A stretch of DNA of 64,000 bases, taken from the NCBI GenBank assembly GCA_046295975.1, contig JBKBMG010000025.1, positions 9,412 to 73,411 on the forward strand. The letters run 5' to 3'. Source of the DNA: UBA2357 sp046295975. Lineage in GTDB: Bacteria > Pseudomonadota > Gammaproteobacteria > Burkholderiales > Rhodocyclaceae. Made by a program: the position numbers and the translations under genes. How positions within the stretch are numbered: the first letter of the stretch is position 1; each line of letters starts with the position of its first letter. The notes below the pieces were generated by a model. It saw nothing but the letters and a program-made list of their open reading frames with translations, did no database searches and was not told the origin of the DNA. Below are positions 16,328 to 26,871 of the stretch, in pieces.

Positions 16328-16876
16328 TCACGATGCCGGACGAACCTCAGCCTGCTTGATCGCCAGAAAATCGCGGTAAGCCGGCGGCGGATCCGGTGGG
16401 CTGACGCGGAACAGCACCCCCGAGAGCTCGGACAAGGCCTGCTGATACACCTGGCGCTTGAACTCGATCACCGCATCGAGCGGAACCCAGTACTCGCTCC
16501 AGCGCCAGGCATCGAACTCGGGATGCTTGCTGGCACGAAGACAAACGTCGCTATCCCGGCCCACCAGGCGCAGCAGGAACCAGATCTGCTTCTGCCCCTT
16601 GTAGGTGTTGCGCCACTCCCGCCTTATCCAGTGCTTGGGAACGTCGTAGCGCAACCAGCCGCGCGTGCGTCCGAGAATCTTGACATGCTCGGGGCGCAGG
16701 CCGACCTCCTCGAACAACTCCCGGAACATGGCCTGCTGCGGCGATTCGCCGTACTTGATGCCACCTTGCGGAAACTGCCACGAGTGCTCACGGATTCGCT
16801 TACCCCAGAAGACCTCATTGCGCGCATTGACCAGGATGATGCCGACGTTTGGGCGATAGCCTTCACGATCGAGCAT
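16328..16876 (-). CDS. rppH: RNA pyrophosphohydrolase RppH
   Basis: A 182-residue Nudix enzyme. It begins MLDREGYRPNVGIIL and carries the Nudix box GIKYGESPQQAMFRELFEEVGL with the catalytic E residues. RppH removes pyrophosphate from mRNA 5' ends and so triggers RNase E decay. ATG 16876 is preferred to a TTG two codons earlier because AAAGG stands 7 nt upstream. It is divergent from proS, as in many betaproteobacteria. Confidence 0.96.
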   Translation of the reverse strand: MLDREGYRPNVGIILVNARNEVFWGKRIREHSWQFPQGGIKYGESPQQAMFRELFEEVGLRPEHVKILGRTRGWLRYDVPKHWIRREWRNTYKGQKQIWFLLRLVGRDSDVCLRASKHPEFDAWRWSEYWVPLDAVIEFKRQVYQQALSELSGVLFRVSPPDPPPAYRDFLAIKQAEVRPAS

Positions 16877-17058
16877 GATCAAACCTTTAAGTCAGTATTT
16901 GGCTGAATTCTTCCACACTTACCTGCGGTTGGAAAGCGGGCCCGCCCCACGGTTCCCAACCCCGGCGACACCCCCGACGCGGCACACCCCGGTCGCATCG
17001 CCGCGTGGGCCTGATAGAATCCAAGTCCCTTATTCGAAACGCCAGATTGGAAGTCAGC

Positions 17059-18777
17059 ATGCTCGCCAGCCGATTCTTCGTATCCACCCTCAAGGAAGCG
17101 CCCTCCGACGCCGAAGTCGTCAGCCAGAAACTGATGCTGCGGGCCGGCATGATCCGCAAGGTCGCCGCCGGCATCTACACCTGGATGCCGATGGGGTTGC
17201 GCTCGGTACGCAAGGTCGAGGCCATCGTCCGCGCGGAGATGAACCGCGCCGGCGCAGTCGAAGTGCTCATGCCGGCGGTACAGCCGGCGGAACTGTGGCA
17301 GGAATCCGGCCGGTGGGAGTTCTATGGCCCCGAACTGTTGCGCCTGAAGGACCGCCACGAGCGCGATTTCGTGGTCGGCCCGACCCACGAGGAAGTGATC
17401 ACCGATGTGGCGCGTCGAGAACTGCGCAGCTATCGCCAGCTACCGCGCCACTTCTACCAGATTCAGACCAAGTTCCGCGACGAGATCCGGCCCCGTTTCG
17501 GGGTGATGCGCGGACGCGAGTTCACGATGAAGGACGGCTACTCCTTCCACGCCTCCTTCGCCGACCTCGAGCGCGAGTACATGAACATGTACGACACCTA
17601 CAACCGCATCTTCAGCCGCCTGGGGCTGCGCTATCGCGCGGTCGCCGCGGATACCGGCTCGATCGGCGGCACCGGGTCGCATGAGTTCCACGTGATCGCC
17701 GAAACAGGCGAAGACGACATCGCTTACTGCCCCGACTCCGATTACGCCGCCAACGTGGAGTTGGCCGAGGCCGTATCACCCGGCCCCCGCGCCGAGGCGA
17801 GCCGCAGCCTGAACAAGGTGCACACCCCCGGAGTGAAGACGATTGCCGACCTGGCGACCTTTCTGCAGATCCCGGTGGAGACCACCGTCAAGGCCATCGT
17901 CGTCAAGGGCGATGAGGAGTCTGGCGGCGCGCCGGTGTTGCTGATGCTGCGTGGCGACCATACCCTGAACGAGATCAAGGCGCAGAAGATGGACGGCATC
18001 CACGACCCCCTGACCTTTGCCAGCCCGGAGGACATTCTCGGCGCGTTTGGTGCGAACCCCGGTTCGCTCGGACCGATAGGCTTCAAGGGCCGCGTCATCA
18101 TGGATCGCAGTGTCGCCGCGATGGCCGATTTCGTGATCGGTGCCAACGACGACGACTGGCATTACGTCGGCGCCAACATCGGCCGCGACTTCCCGGAGCC
18201 GGAGGTTGCCGACCTGCGCAACGTCGTTCCCGGCGATCCGTCACCGGACGGCAAGGGCACGCTCGCGATCTGCCGCGGTATCGAGGTAGGCCACATCTTC
18301 CAGCTGCGTACCAAGTACTCCGAGGCCATGGACTGCAAGTTCCTTGACGAGAACGGTCGCGAACAAGTGATGGAGATGGGCTGCTACGGTATTGGCGTGA
18401 CCCGTATCCTTGGCGCTGCGATCGAACAAAACCATGACGACAAGGGCATCATCTGGCCGCGTTCGATTGCGCCGTTCGAGCTGGTGATCTGCCCCGTCGG
18501 CTGGGGCAAGTCCGAAACCGTGCGTGAAACGGCGACGGCACTGTACGAAACCCTTGTTGAGGCCGGCATAGACGTCATCCTCGACGAACGTGACGAGCGT
18601 CCGGGTGTGATGTTCGCCGACTGGGAGTTGGTCGGCGTACCGCATCGCGTGGTGATCGGCGATCGCGGACTCAAGGAAGGCGTGGCCGAATACCAGGGGC
18701 GTCGCGACGCGGAAGCGCAGAAGGTGGCCGTCGCCGATCTCGCCGGCTTCGTGCGCGCGCGCCTCGCCGAGGACTGA
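17059..18777 (+). CDS. proS: Prolyl-tRNA synthetase, bacterial type with editing domain
   Basis: A 572-residue class II synthetase. It starts MLASRFFVSTLKEAPSDAEV. Motif 2 and 3 regions are visible (FRDEIRPRFGVMRGREFTMKD and GCYGIGVTRILGAAIEQ). The YbaK-like editing insertion occupies about residues 230-400, as in the bacterial form. It charges tRNA-Pro and clears mischarged alanine. GGAAG ahead of ATG 17059 and the family N-terminus fix the start. Confidence 0.98.
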   Translation: MLASRFFVSTLKEAPSDAEVVSQKLMLRAGMIRKVAAGIYTWMPMGLRSVRKVEAIVRAEMNRAGAVEVLMPAVQPAELWQESGRWEFYGPELLRLKDRHERDFVVGPTHEEVITDVARRELRSYRQLPRHFYQIQTKFRDEIRPRFGVMRGREFTMKDGYSFHASFADLEREYMNMYDTYNRIFSRLGLRYRAVAADTGSIGGTGSHEFHVIAETGEDDIAYCPDSDYAANVELAEAVSPGPRAEASRSLNKVHTPGVKTIADLATFLQIPVETTVKAIVVKGDEESGGAPVLLMLRGDHTLNEIKAQKMDGIHDPLTFASPEDILGAFGANPGSLGPIGFKGRVIMDRSVAAMADFVIGANDDDWHYVGANIGRDFPEPEVADLRNVVPGDPSPDGKGTLAICRGIEVGHIFQLRTKYSEAMDCKFLDENGREQVMEMGCYGIGVTRILGAAIEQNHDDKGIIWPRSIAPFELVICPVGWGKSETVRETATALYETLVEAGIDVILDERDERPGVMFADWELVGVPHRVVIGDRGLKEGVAEYQGRRDAEAQKVAVADLAGFVRARLAED

Positions 18778-18861
18778 AGATGAACCACCGCCAATGCTCG
18801 CTGAGTTCGCTGCCGCCCCGGAGGGCGCCCGGGCGCAGGGTATGGCCGAGCGCTTACTGAC

Positions 18862-19548
18862 ATGCGGCAAGCCACATCCTCTGCCCCGCTCGTAAGGATT
18901 GCCGCGACCGCCGCGGCACTCTTGCTGATTCCGCTCGCAGCCTGGGCAGGGCAGCAGCAGTACGAGCCGATGTCCGCCAGCGTGCGGGCCGCGCTGCATG
19001 CGGCGGTGAGCGACGCGGGCGCGCCCAGCCTGATGATCGCCGATCCGGAGGAACGGGAAAACTGGCTGGCGGAAATGTCTCGCCGCCTGGAACGCCGCAT
19101 ACCCGACGCACGCTATCGCGAGGAGTTGCTGATCTCCATCCACTACGAGGCGACGCGCGCCGGACTGGACCCGCAACTGGTACTCGCCCTGATACAAGTC
19201 GAAAGCGCCTTCCGCAAATACGCGGTATCCAGTGCCGGCGCGCGCGGCTACATGCAGGTGATGCCGTTCTGGGTAGACGTCATCGGAGAATCCGGTGACA
19301 ACCTCTTTCACATGCGCAAGAACCTGCGCTACGGCTGCACGATTCTGCGCCACTACCTCGACATCGAGAAGGGCGACCTGTTTCGCGCACTGGGCCGCTA
19401 CAACGGCAGCCTGGGCAGGGCCACCTACCCCAACCTAGTGCGCACGGCCTGGGAAAAGCACTGGACCTACGAACCGGTCACCGTCAAGGTGGCGACACGT
19501 ACCGATACGGCCTCGGCCGACAAACCAAGCCCTGCTGCAGCGAATTGA
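18862..19548 (+). CDS. Lytic transglycosylase, SLT domain
   Basis: A 228-residue exported protein with a signal sequence at about residues 1-29 (hydrophobic run ending AAWAG). The transglycosylase core runs from about residue 95: ALIQVESAFRKYAVSSAGARG with the catalytic glutamate, YMQVMPFW, then the GRYNGSLGR segment. It cleaves peptidoglycan in the periplasm. It has no clear ribosome site of its own. A 26-codon open frame (18780-18860) ends 1 nt before its ATG and might couple translation from proS. Confidence 0.88.
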   Translation: MRQATSSAPLVRIAATAAALLLIPLAAWAGQQQYEPMSASVRAALHAAVSDAGAPSLMIADPEERENWLAEMSRRLERRIPDARYREELLISIHYEATRAGLDPQLVLALIQVESAFRKYAVSSAGARGYMQVMPFWVDVIGESGDNLFHMRKNLRYGCTILRHYLDIEKGDLFRALGRYNGSLGRATYPNLVRTAWEKHWTYEPVTVKVATRTDTASADKPSPAAAN

Positions 19549-19587
19549 TTCATCTGCTTGGCGAAGCCGAATCGGCGGGTCGGCGGA

Positions 19588-20238
19588 TCAGCCGGCGGCT
19601 TCCAGCTTGGTCCCGGTATCGGTCGTACCGGTGTTGCCCGTGGCACGCGCAGCCCAGTCGGTCTTCTGAACGACGGGCTCTGCGGCGTCGATGGAGCGGA
19701 TGTCGCCTGATATCTCGCCACCTTCTTCAATAAGGATCTTGCCGTAGCGGATCGTGCCACTGACCTTGCCAGTGGCGTGGATCACAAGTTGGGTGCGGGC
19801 GGTGAGCTCTCCGTCGAAACGGCCGAAGATCTCGGCCACATCGATGCAGACCGTGCCGGAGAAGGCGCCGTTCTCGGCGACCCGGATCACACGGCTATCC
19901 ATCTTCGCCTCGACCCGTCCTTCCACGACGAGCGTGTCGCAATCCAGAATCTCGGCGCCCTTGAGCTTGACGTTGGGCCCGACGATGAGCTGGCTTTCGC
20001 CCGCGGGGGCTGCGTTCTTCTCCGCCGCGGCGACACTGCCGGCCGCCGCGCCAGCCAGTCCTGACGACGATGCAGGTGATGCCGACGAAACCGCCGCACC
20101 CGTTGCCAGAGGTTCCCGGGCGGAGAATCCGCCCTCGCTGCCACCACTTGCACCACCGGGCACCAGACGACCACCTCGCGGCGGGGAAACGGCTGCATCG
20201 GCGCCGGTTTTAGGGAAGAGCGAAGGCTTGTTGAACAT
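19588..20238 (-). CDS. Bactofilin family cytoskeletal protein
   Basis: 216 residues. An N-terminal Pro/Gly/Ala/Ser-rich linker (about 1-80) is followed by a right-handed beta-helix bactofilin (DUF583) core: LIVGPNVKLKGAEI, DTLVVEGRVEAKM, V-SGTIRYGKILIEEGGEISGDI. It ends in a Thr/Gly-rich tail. Bactofilins polymerise without nucleotides and organise local cell-wall synthesis. Here it is convergent with a lytic transglycosylase gene, which fits a wall-related role. AAGGAGAG precedes the start. Confidence 0.9.
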   Translation of the reverse strand: MFNKPSLFPKTGADAAVSPPRGGRLVPGGASGGSEGGFSAREPLATGAAVSSASPASSSGLAGAAAGSVAAAEKNAAPAGESQLIVGPNVKLKGAEILDCDTLVVEGRVEAKMDSRVIRVAENGAFSGTVCIDVAEIFGRFDGELTARTQLVIHATGKVSGTIRYGKILIEEGGEISGDIRSIDAAEPVVQKTDWAARATGNTGTTDTGTKLEAAG

Positions 20239-20564
20239 GATCTCTCCTTAAGATTCCGCTGATAAACGAGCAAGACCCGAGTGTAGACCGGCGTACTCGG
20301 ATTAGAAGCCGATCTTGTTTCAGAATCTCATGTCCAGACAGGCCAGGTCGATCACCTCACCACTTGCCGCTGACAAGCCTGCGCGCAGGGCCAGGAAGGC
20401 ACCGAACCGCCTCGTTCATGCGTCTGGCGACGGCGTCGCGAATCCGGCTGAATCCTGCATCGCCGCGACCCCATGCCATTCGCACGACGACGAACGGACG
20501 GCTCCCCCGAACGCACTTACATGCGCTTACCGCTGCCGACTGCCGCAGCGCGCGCTGCGCCCGT
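20239..20564. other. Gene-free stretch between bactofilin and tldD
   Basis: About 325 bp with no frame of coding character and no clear terminator. It must hold the bactofilin promoter at its left side (minus strand), but no good -35/-10 pair stands out. I see nothing else in it. Confidence 0.4.
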
Positions 20565-22001
20565 TCAAGCGGTTCCGCCCACCGTCAAACCGTCTATGCG
20601 CAATGTCGGTTGCCCCACGCCGACCGGCACGCTCTGGCCGTCCTTGCCACAGGTTCCGACACCCGGATCAAGTGCCATGTCGTTTCCGACCATCGCAACC
20701 CGGGTCAGCGCGTCCGGACCGTTGCCGATCAGGGTCGCCCCCTTGACCGGTCGGGTCACCCTGCCATTCTCGATCAGATAGGCCTCGGAGGTGGAGAACA
20801 CGAACTTGCCCGAGGTGATGTCCACCTGCCCGCCGCCGAAATTGACCGCGTACAAGCCCTTTGAGACAGAGCGGATGATCTCCTCGGGGTGCTTGTCGCC
20901 GTTCAGCATGTAGGTATTGGTCATGCGCGGCAGCGGCAGATGCGCGTACGACTCGCGCCGACCGTTGCCCGTCGGCGCGGCGCCCATCAGGCGCGCGTTC
21001 ATGGTGTCCTGCATGTATCCGGTCAAAATGCCGTCTTCGATCAGCACCGTGCGCTCGGTCGGGTTGCCTTCGTCGTCTATCGTCAGTGACCCGCGCCGAT
21101 CGGGCAGCGTTCCATCATCCACCACGGTCACGCCCGGCGCGGCGACGCGTTGCCCCATGCGGCCGGAGAAGGCCGAACTGCCCTTGCGGTTGAAGTCTCC
21201 TTCCAGACCATGGCCGATCGCCTCGTGCAACAGAATGCCAGGCCAGCCACTGCCGAGCACCACGGTCATGGTGCCGGCGGGCGCGGGATCGGCGGCAAGA
21301 TTGGTGCGCGCCTGATGGACCGCGGCCCGGGCGTACTCCTTGAGCCGATCATCGGTGAAGTACGCATAGTCGAATCGCCCGCCACCACCGGCACTACCCT
21401 GTTCGCGGCGGGTGCCGTCCTCCATGATCACGGTCACCGACACCCGCACCAGGGGCCGCACATCGGCTGCCATGTGACCGTCGCTGCGCGTCACCAGCAC
21501 AACCTCCCAGGTGCCTGCGACATGGGCCATGACCTGGGAGACGCGCGTGTCCTCGGCACGGGCGAACCCCTCCAGCCGCTCCAGCAACCGGACCTTGGCA
21601 ACATCGTCCAGCGACACCAGGGGATCCTCATCGGAGTACAGTGCCGGCAAGCGGGGCGCGCGGGCAATGTCGATGCGCCGTTCGCTGCCGGAATCGGCAA
21701 TCGCGCGCGTGGTCTGGGCGGCAGTCAGGAGGGCCGGCAGGGAAATATCGTCCGAATAGGCGAAGGCGGTCTTTTCACCGCTGATCGCGCGCACGCCAAC
21801 ACCTTGTTCAATGTTGAAACTGCCCGATTTGACGATGCCCTCCTCCAGGCTCCAGGCCTCGGAGCGCTGGTACTGGAAATAGAGGTCGGCGTAGTCCAGG
21901 CTGTGGTTCATCAGCGTACCGAACACCTTGCGAAGCTCGGCATCGCCGAGGTCGAACGGGGCCAGCAGGTGGCGGTCGGCGACCGCAAGCGCGTTGTTCA
22001 T
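20565..22001 (-). CDS. tldD: Metalloprotease TldD
   Basis: A 478-residue protein with the zinc motif HEAIGHGLEGDF (HExxxH) in the middle and the GGGQVDITSGKFVFS stretch of TldD. TldD pairs with PmbA/TldE to form a protease that degrades unfolded or modified peptides in the cytoplasm. It is the last gene of yhdP-nitrilase-tldD, an arrangement common in betaproteobacteria. The partner gene pmbA is at 61098-62438. Confidence 0.96.
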   Translation of the reverse strand: MNNALAVADRHLLAPFDLGDAELRKVFGTLMNHSLDYADLYFQYQRSEAWSLEEGIVKSGSFNIEQGVGVRAISGEKTAFAYSDDISLPALLTAAQTTRAIADSGSERRIDIARAPRLPALYSDEDPLVSLDDVAKVRLLERLEGFARAEDTRVSQVMAHVAGTWEVVLVTRSDGHMAADVRPLVRVSVTVIMEDGTRREQGSAGGGGRFDYAYFTDDRLKEYARAAVHQARTNLAADPAPAGTMTVVLGSGWPGILLHEAIGHGLEGDFNRKGSSAFSGRMGQRVAAPGVTVVDDGTLPDRRGSLTIDDEGNPTERTVLIEDGILTGYMQDTMNARLMGAAPTGNGRRESYAHLPLPRMTNTYMLNGDKHPEEIIRSVSKGLYAVNFGGGQVDITSGKFVFSTSEAYLIENGRVTRPVKGATLIGNGPDALTRVAMVGNDMALDPGVGTCGKDGQSVPVGVGQPTLRIDGLTVGGTA

Positions 22002-22147
22002 CGGGTTCTTCCGTCCTTGTTGTGGTCAGCCCACGGGTGCATCACCGCGTCCGGGCATCGATATGTGGCATGCACTGGTGGCATGCAGTGAATTGAAAAA
22101 GCTTGGATCGGTGGCAGTCGGCGACGTTCCGCAATCGGGCGAACCGC

Positions 22148-22980
22148 TCAGCCCGCCAGCAGGCATCGGTGCCGCAGAGCTGGCAGGCTTTGCCGAACCG
22201 CCGCGATCCGGTCGCGATCGACGTCGGCGAACACAACACCCGGCCCTTCCGCGTGGCAGGCGAGCAACTCACCCCAGGGGTCGCAGGCAAGCGTGTGGCC
22301 CCAGGTCTGCCGCCCGCCGGGGTGGCGTCCGCCCTGTGCGGGCGCCAGCACATAGCATTGGTTTTCGATCGCCCGGGCACGCAGCAGCACTTCCCAATGG
22401 GCCTTGCCGGTGGTCCAGGTGAATGCGGCCGGCAGCACGATGAGGTCGACCTCGCCCATGGCCCGGAACAGCTCGGGAAAGCGCAGGTCGTAGCACACCG
22501 ACAGGCCAACCCGGCCGCAGGGTGCGTCGAACACAACGACCTTGCCCCCGGCCTCGATGGTGGCCGATTCGTCGTAGTGCTCTTCCCCTTTGCGAAAACC
22601 GAACAAATGGATCTTGTCATAGCGGGCCACGCGCTGGCCCCGGGCGTCGTACACCAGGGTGGTGTTGCGCACCTTGTCCGGCGCCTCGGCCACCAGCGGC
22701 AGCGTGCCGCCGATCAGCCATACCCCATGGCGGCGCGCCGCATCGGCGAGAAACGACTGCAACGGCCCATCGCCGTCGGCTTCGCGGATCGCGACCTTGG
22801 CCCGCTCGTCCGGGCTGATCAGCGGGAAATACTCGGGCAGCGCCACCAGCCGCGCGCCACCAGCCGCTGCCTCGGCGATGAGGGCTTCGGCCTGGGCGAG
22901 GTTCTCCGCGACATCGGCCCCGGAGACGGTCTGGATCGCCGCAACACGGCACGAATTCTGGGAAAGATTCTCGGACATCA
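22148..22980 (-). CDS. Carbon-nitrogen hydrolase, Nit1-like (possible deaminated-glutathione amidase)
   Basis: A 277-residue nitrilase-superfamily enzyme with the Glu-Lys-Cys triad: Glu in LPEYFPL, Lys in YDKIHLFGF, Cys in GRVGLSVCYDLRFPEL. The pattern matches the Nit1 branch, whose members repair deaminated glutathione; that substrate is inferred. ATG 22980 is 3 nt after the yhdP stop. A GTG at 22987 overlapping that stop is the alternative start. Both imply coupling to yhdP. Confidence 0.88.
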
Positions 22981-22983
22981 CGG

Positions 22984-25900
22984 TCACTCGGATTGGGTTG
23001 CGGTGCCGGTCTTCTCGACCTTGGGGTCGGTCCAGCTGCCGGTGATCGAGTAGGAATAGGAGAAGATCCGTTCGATCGGATCGCTCAAGGCCTTCTGCGC
23101 GAGATAGGTGACCACCCCGGCCACCGGGTTGATCAACCCCGCCGCCGCACCGATGGCCACCGACTCCGACAGGGTGGGCTGGACCACCGCGAGCAGATCC
23201 TGCGTCTCGGCGGTCACGTTGGCACTGCCACTGATTCCGACGCGCGCCGCCGGCCCGACGATGGTCAGGTTCTCGGTGCGCAGCACGCCGTCGCGCAGCC
23301 CGATGCTACCGGAAATGCTGTCGAAGGCGAACCCTTCGCTGAAGACGTCGCGAAAGTCCAGCGTGAGTCGGCGCGGCAGCGACTGCAGACTCAACACCCC
23401 GAGCAGCCGCCCCACCCCGGGTTCGAGCTGGCGGAACTGGCCGTTCCTGGCGTCGAGGTCGAACTGTCCCGACAGGCTGGCAAAATCGATGCGGGTCGGC
23501 GCCCCCCGCCAGCTTACCCGTCCGGCCAGCGTGGCACTACCGCGACCGACCGCCTCCACGTAGCCAAAGCGTTCGAGCAGGTTCCCGATATCACCGGCCT
23601 CCAGGAAAAACGCCAGTTCGGTAAGCGGTATCCGCCCGGGCAACCAGCGTCCGTTACCCAGCAGCCGTCCGTCCGGGTTGATGAGCTCCAGGTCCTCGAG
23701 CACCCAGAGGCCATCGAGATTGCGCGCCTGCAGGGCCAGCCGGCCGAGTTCGGCGCCGCGCAAGACGAAGCGGTCGGCAACGATGTCCAGCGCGGGCAAG
23801 GCCCGGGGAGGATGGTCCGCGGCCAGATCGCGCGCCACACCGGCCTCTTCCGGGACATCGACGGTCTCGCCCAGCACCAGCGAACTCATGCGGGCACGCA
23901 GCGCCCCTGCCCCGGCATTTCGCCAGTCGAACACCCCCTCCCCGGCCGAACTGCTCAGCCGCCCCTTCCAGCCCTCCGGGTCGGCGACGGCGGCAAGCGA
24001 GACCGAGTGGAGTTGGTGGCCGAACACCTGCAAACGCCCAGCCTCCAGTTCCACGTCTGCCAAGGGCGGGAGGCTTCCACCCTCGCCGCCCGCACCGGCG
24101 GTCGATGACGCAGTTGCCGCGCCAAGGTCCAGCGCCCGCCAGGCGTCAATGTCCAACTCGTCGGCGCGCGCGGTCACCGCCAGCCCGCTGGCCGGCATGC
24201 GTGCCGCGGCGTTCAGCCCGAGGCCGCCGCGCGGCACCTTGACCCGGCCGTCGCGCATTTCCAGCACGGCGGCCAGCGCGACGTGCCCCCCCAGATCGAT
24301 CGACAACTGGCCCGCCGCCTGCTCCGTCGGCGGTTGGACGGAGACGGCGGTCGGCCACGCCTCGCTCGCCGACTTGGCGAGCGGCGCCGGGAGTGAGGAC
24401 GCCAGCCCGACCAGATCGGACTCCAGGCGAAACGCCGTTCTTCCCAACCCCAGATCGAACTCGCCCCGCCATCTCAAACTACCCGACAGCGCCGACCAGT
24501 GCGCCAGATCAAAGCGCTCGCGCAAGCGCTCGACGTTCGCCCCGGCGTCGATCGCGAAGCGCACCCCCTCGCCCTTGACGGTACGCGCCGTGAGCTTGAA
24601 CGGCTCGCCGAACCAGCGCCCCGACGCCTGCGGAATGCTGAGGTCGGTCTCGGTGAAGCGCAGCCGCCCGGCCACGCCAACCAATGGGGGCAAATCCTCG
24701 GACAGCCTCAGTCGGTTGTCAGCAAACCGGTACTCCCCCTTGACCGAGGTCTGGTCGGTATGGTGCAGCGGCACGGTCAAGGCGACCTCCAGCGTGCCGC
24801 GCCCCTCGGCCTTCAGATCGTCCGTGAAACCACCGATGTAGCGGCTGACGGGACTTTCGGCAATGAAGCGGAGAAAATCGGCGGTCGCGCCGGCTGCCTT
24901 GCCCTGAATGGTCATGACCTGGGCGCCGACCGCAGCCAGGTCGGCCACTTCCGCGCGGACCTCGCTGAGCGCAACGCCAAGAATGGTGGCGCTGTCGGCA
25001 GCGATCGACATGCCCGGCCCTTCGAAGCGGATCTCTCCGTTGATGCCGTTGATCTCGGGCCAGTCGTTGGCGTAGCGGAGCTGTGCGCCGGTGAAGCGGG
25101 TCACGACCAGAAACTGCCCGGGGCCATCTTCATCGAACGGGAAGTGGTCCAGATCCCCCTTCAGCCGGAAACGGCTCTCGGCGACGAACCCGCCGCGTAG
25201 CGCATGCCGCAGCCAGTCGCGCGTTTCGGTATTGACGGTAAGCGGCAGGTAGCGCCACACCGCCTCGCTATCGGCACGACTGAGGCGGCCGTCGAGGTCT
25301 ACCCAACCGGCAGCCCCCGACGCCGGCACGTAACTACCCGAGAGCACGCCGGCCGCATCGGGATTCTCGAAGCGGCCGGCGTCTATGATGATGCGCAGCT
25401 GGCCATTCTCCTGCCGCCAGCCGCCCTCCACATCCAGGCGCGACACACTGAGGCGCGGCTCAGGGAACACCGCGGGCAGGTCGACCGTCGCATCGCGTGC
25501 GCGCACCTTGAAGTGCCCCGCCTCGTGGTTACCGTTGAGCACGCCGGACACCCCTTCGATGCCGGGCAGCAAGCCATCCGGGCGAAACGACACATCGGAC
25601 AGGCGGGTGTCCAGCGTCCACCCCAGTTGCCCATCGGCGTCTCGGCGCCATGCGACGTCCAGGCCATCCAGACGGCCAGCCGGCGCCATGGTCTCCAGTC
25701 GCGCGCGCACCGCCACATCGAAGGGCAGGTGAGCGGCGAGCCCCAGCAGTGCGGCGACGTCCAGGCGATCGACGCGAAGCTGCCCACCGCGCCCACCCAC
25801 GGCATCGTCAAGCGTCAACGAGAACGCTACCGGCCCGCCAGCCCGGCCGTCTGCGCCATCCGTACGCCGCCAGCGCACGCCCTCGCCCTGCAGCATCTGC

Positions 25901-26871
25901 CCGCCGGGCACGCTGTGCCAGTCCAGTCGCCCCTCGACCTCCGCCAAGGCAAGTGGCGGAAGATCGGCGCGCCATTGGGCAATCACATCGGTGGCAGCGA
26001 AACGCAGGCTCACCGCCTCTGCCCGTCCTTCGGTCACGTCCGCCCAGATCCGGAGCCCGCCCGCACCGCTGAGCGACAACGGATAGTCCACCCAGGTCGT
26101 CCACGCGCCCATCTCCGCGCCATCCAGGGCCAGAAACACCCGCCCCGACAGCCCCCCGGCGTCAATACCCGCGCCGTCGGGGCCGTTCGGCCCTGCCGCC
26201 AGGTCCGCACGCAAGTCCAGCGCACCAGCCAGATGCGGCGGCGGCATGGCACGCAAGCCCAGACGCATGCGGCCGTCGACCACGCCAAGGCGCAAGTCGA
26301 CGGATGTCAGCTCCAGCGCGGGGGCGCCGCGCTTGTCGTCGCGCCAACTCAGCCGACCGTCGCGAACCGCGAGTTCGCGTTGTGCGACGAGCCAGGCGAG
26401 CAGTCTTCCGCCACCCGGCCCGCCGTCAACGGTCAAGCCCGCGACCTGCAGACGGCCGTCGTGGTCTCGTACCATCGTGATCTGCGGCGAAAACACGACC
26501 AGCCGGTGGAAATGCAGCTGGCGACGCGCAAGCGAGGACCAGGCGAAAGTGCCGTCCACCGCGTCCAGCCGCAAGGCTTCGCGCCCCTCCGCATCAAGCA
26601 CCGCCACACCATGCAGATGGACGCGCAATCGCAGCCCGGACCAGTCGGCACTCATCCGGTCTATCGTCACCGTTTGCCCAATCGCCTCACCGATCGCCGC
26701 GGCCAGGGGCGACCGGAAACGGTCGACACCGGGCAGCACCACTTCGCGCAAGGCGAGCAGCGCGAATCCGAGCACGAAGAACGCGATCAGCGAGATACGC
26801 GCAAGGCCGCGCGAGGCCGCAATAAACCGGCGCGGGCGAGAAGGGGAAACCGAAGGCGTTACGCTTGTCAT
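22984..26871 (-). CDS. yhdP: YhdP-family AsmA-like envelope lipid transport protein
   Basis: A 1295-residue protein with one N-terminal inner-membrane helix (about residues 25-46) followed by a very long beta-rich periplasmic region, as in YhdP. The C-terminal AsmA-like part includes LTIVGPAARVGISGSANV and ends in a membrane-near segment rich in Ala/Gly (AAAGLINPVAGVVTYLAQKA). YhdP, TamB and YdbH carry phospholipids between inner and outer membrane. It is the first gene of the operon with the nitrilase and tldD, and is divergent from glnE. Confidence 0.93.
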   Translation of the reverse strand: MTSVTPSVSPSRPRRFIAASRGLARISLIAFFVLGFALLALREVVLPGVDRFRSPLAAAIGEAIGQTVTIDRMSADWSGLRLRVHLHGVAVLDAEGREALRLDAVDGTFAWSSLARRQLHFHRLVVFSPQITMVRDHDGRLQVAGLTVDGGPGGGRLLAWLVAQRELAVRDGRLSWRDDKRGAPALELTSVDLRLGVVDGRMRLGLRAMPPPHLAGALDLRADLAAGPNGPDGAGIDAGGLSGRVFLALDGAEMGAWTTWVDYPLSLSGAGGLRIWADVTEGRAEAVSLRFAATDVIAQWRADLPPLALAEVEGRLDWHSVPGGQMLQGEGVRWRRTDGADGRAGGPVAFSLTLDDAVGGRGGQLRVDRLDVAALLGLAAHLPFDVAVRARLETMAPAGRLDGLDVAWRRDADGQLGWTLDTRLSDVSFRPDGLLPGIEGVSGVLNGNHEAGHFKVRARDATVDLPAVFPEPRLSVSRLDVEGGWRQENGQLRIIIDAGRFENPDAAGVLSGSYVPASGAAGWVDLDGRLSRADSEAVWRYLPLTVNTETRDWLRHALRGGFVAESRFRLKGDLDHFPFDEDGPGQFLVVTRFTGAQLRYANDWPEINGINGEIRFEGPGMSIAADSATILGVALSEVRAEVADLAAVGAQVMTIQGKAAGATADFLRFIAESPVSRYIGGFTDDLKAEGRGTLEVALTVPLHHTDQTSVKGEYRFADNRLRLSEDLPPLVGVAGRLRFTETDLSIPQASGRWFGEPFKLTARTVKGEGVRFAIDAGANVERLRERFDLAHWSALSGSLRWRGEFDLGLGRTAFRLESDLVGLASSLPAPLAKSASEAWPTAVSVQPPTEQAAGQLSIDLGGHVALAAVLEMRDGRVKVPRGGLGLNAAARMPASGLAVTARADELDIDAWRALDLGAATASSTAGAGGEGGSLPPLADVELEAGRLQVFGHQLHSVSLAAVADPEGWKGRLSSSAGEGVFDWRNAGAGALRARMSSLVLGETVDVPEEAGVARDLAADHPPRALPALDIVADRFVLRGAELGRLALQARNLDGLWVLEDLELINPDGRLLGNGRWLPGRIPLTELAFFLEAGDIGNLLERFGYVEAVGRGSATLAGRVSWRGAPTRIDFASLSGQFDLDARNGQFRQLEPGVGRLLGVLSLQSLPRRLTLDFRDVFSEGFAFDSISGSIGLRDGVLRTENLTIVGPAARVGISGSANVTAETQDLLAVVQPTLSESVAIGAAAGLINPVAGVVTYLAQKALSDPIERIFSYSYSITGSWTDPKVEKTGTATQSE

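Noticed and set aside
18780..18860. 26-codon ORF between proS and the lytic transglycosylase gene
   Set aside because: It ends 1 nt before the next start and could couple translation, but its ribosome site is poor and composition is not convincing.
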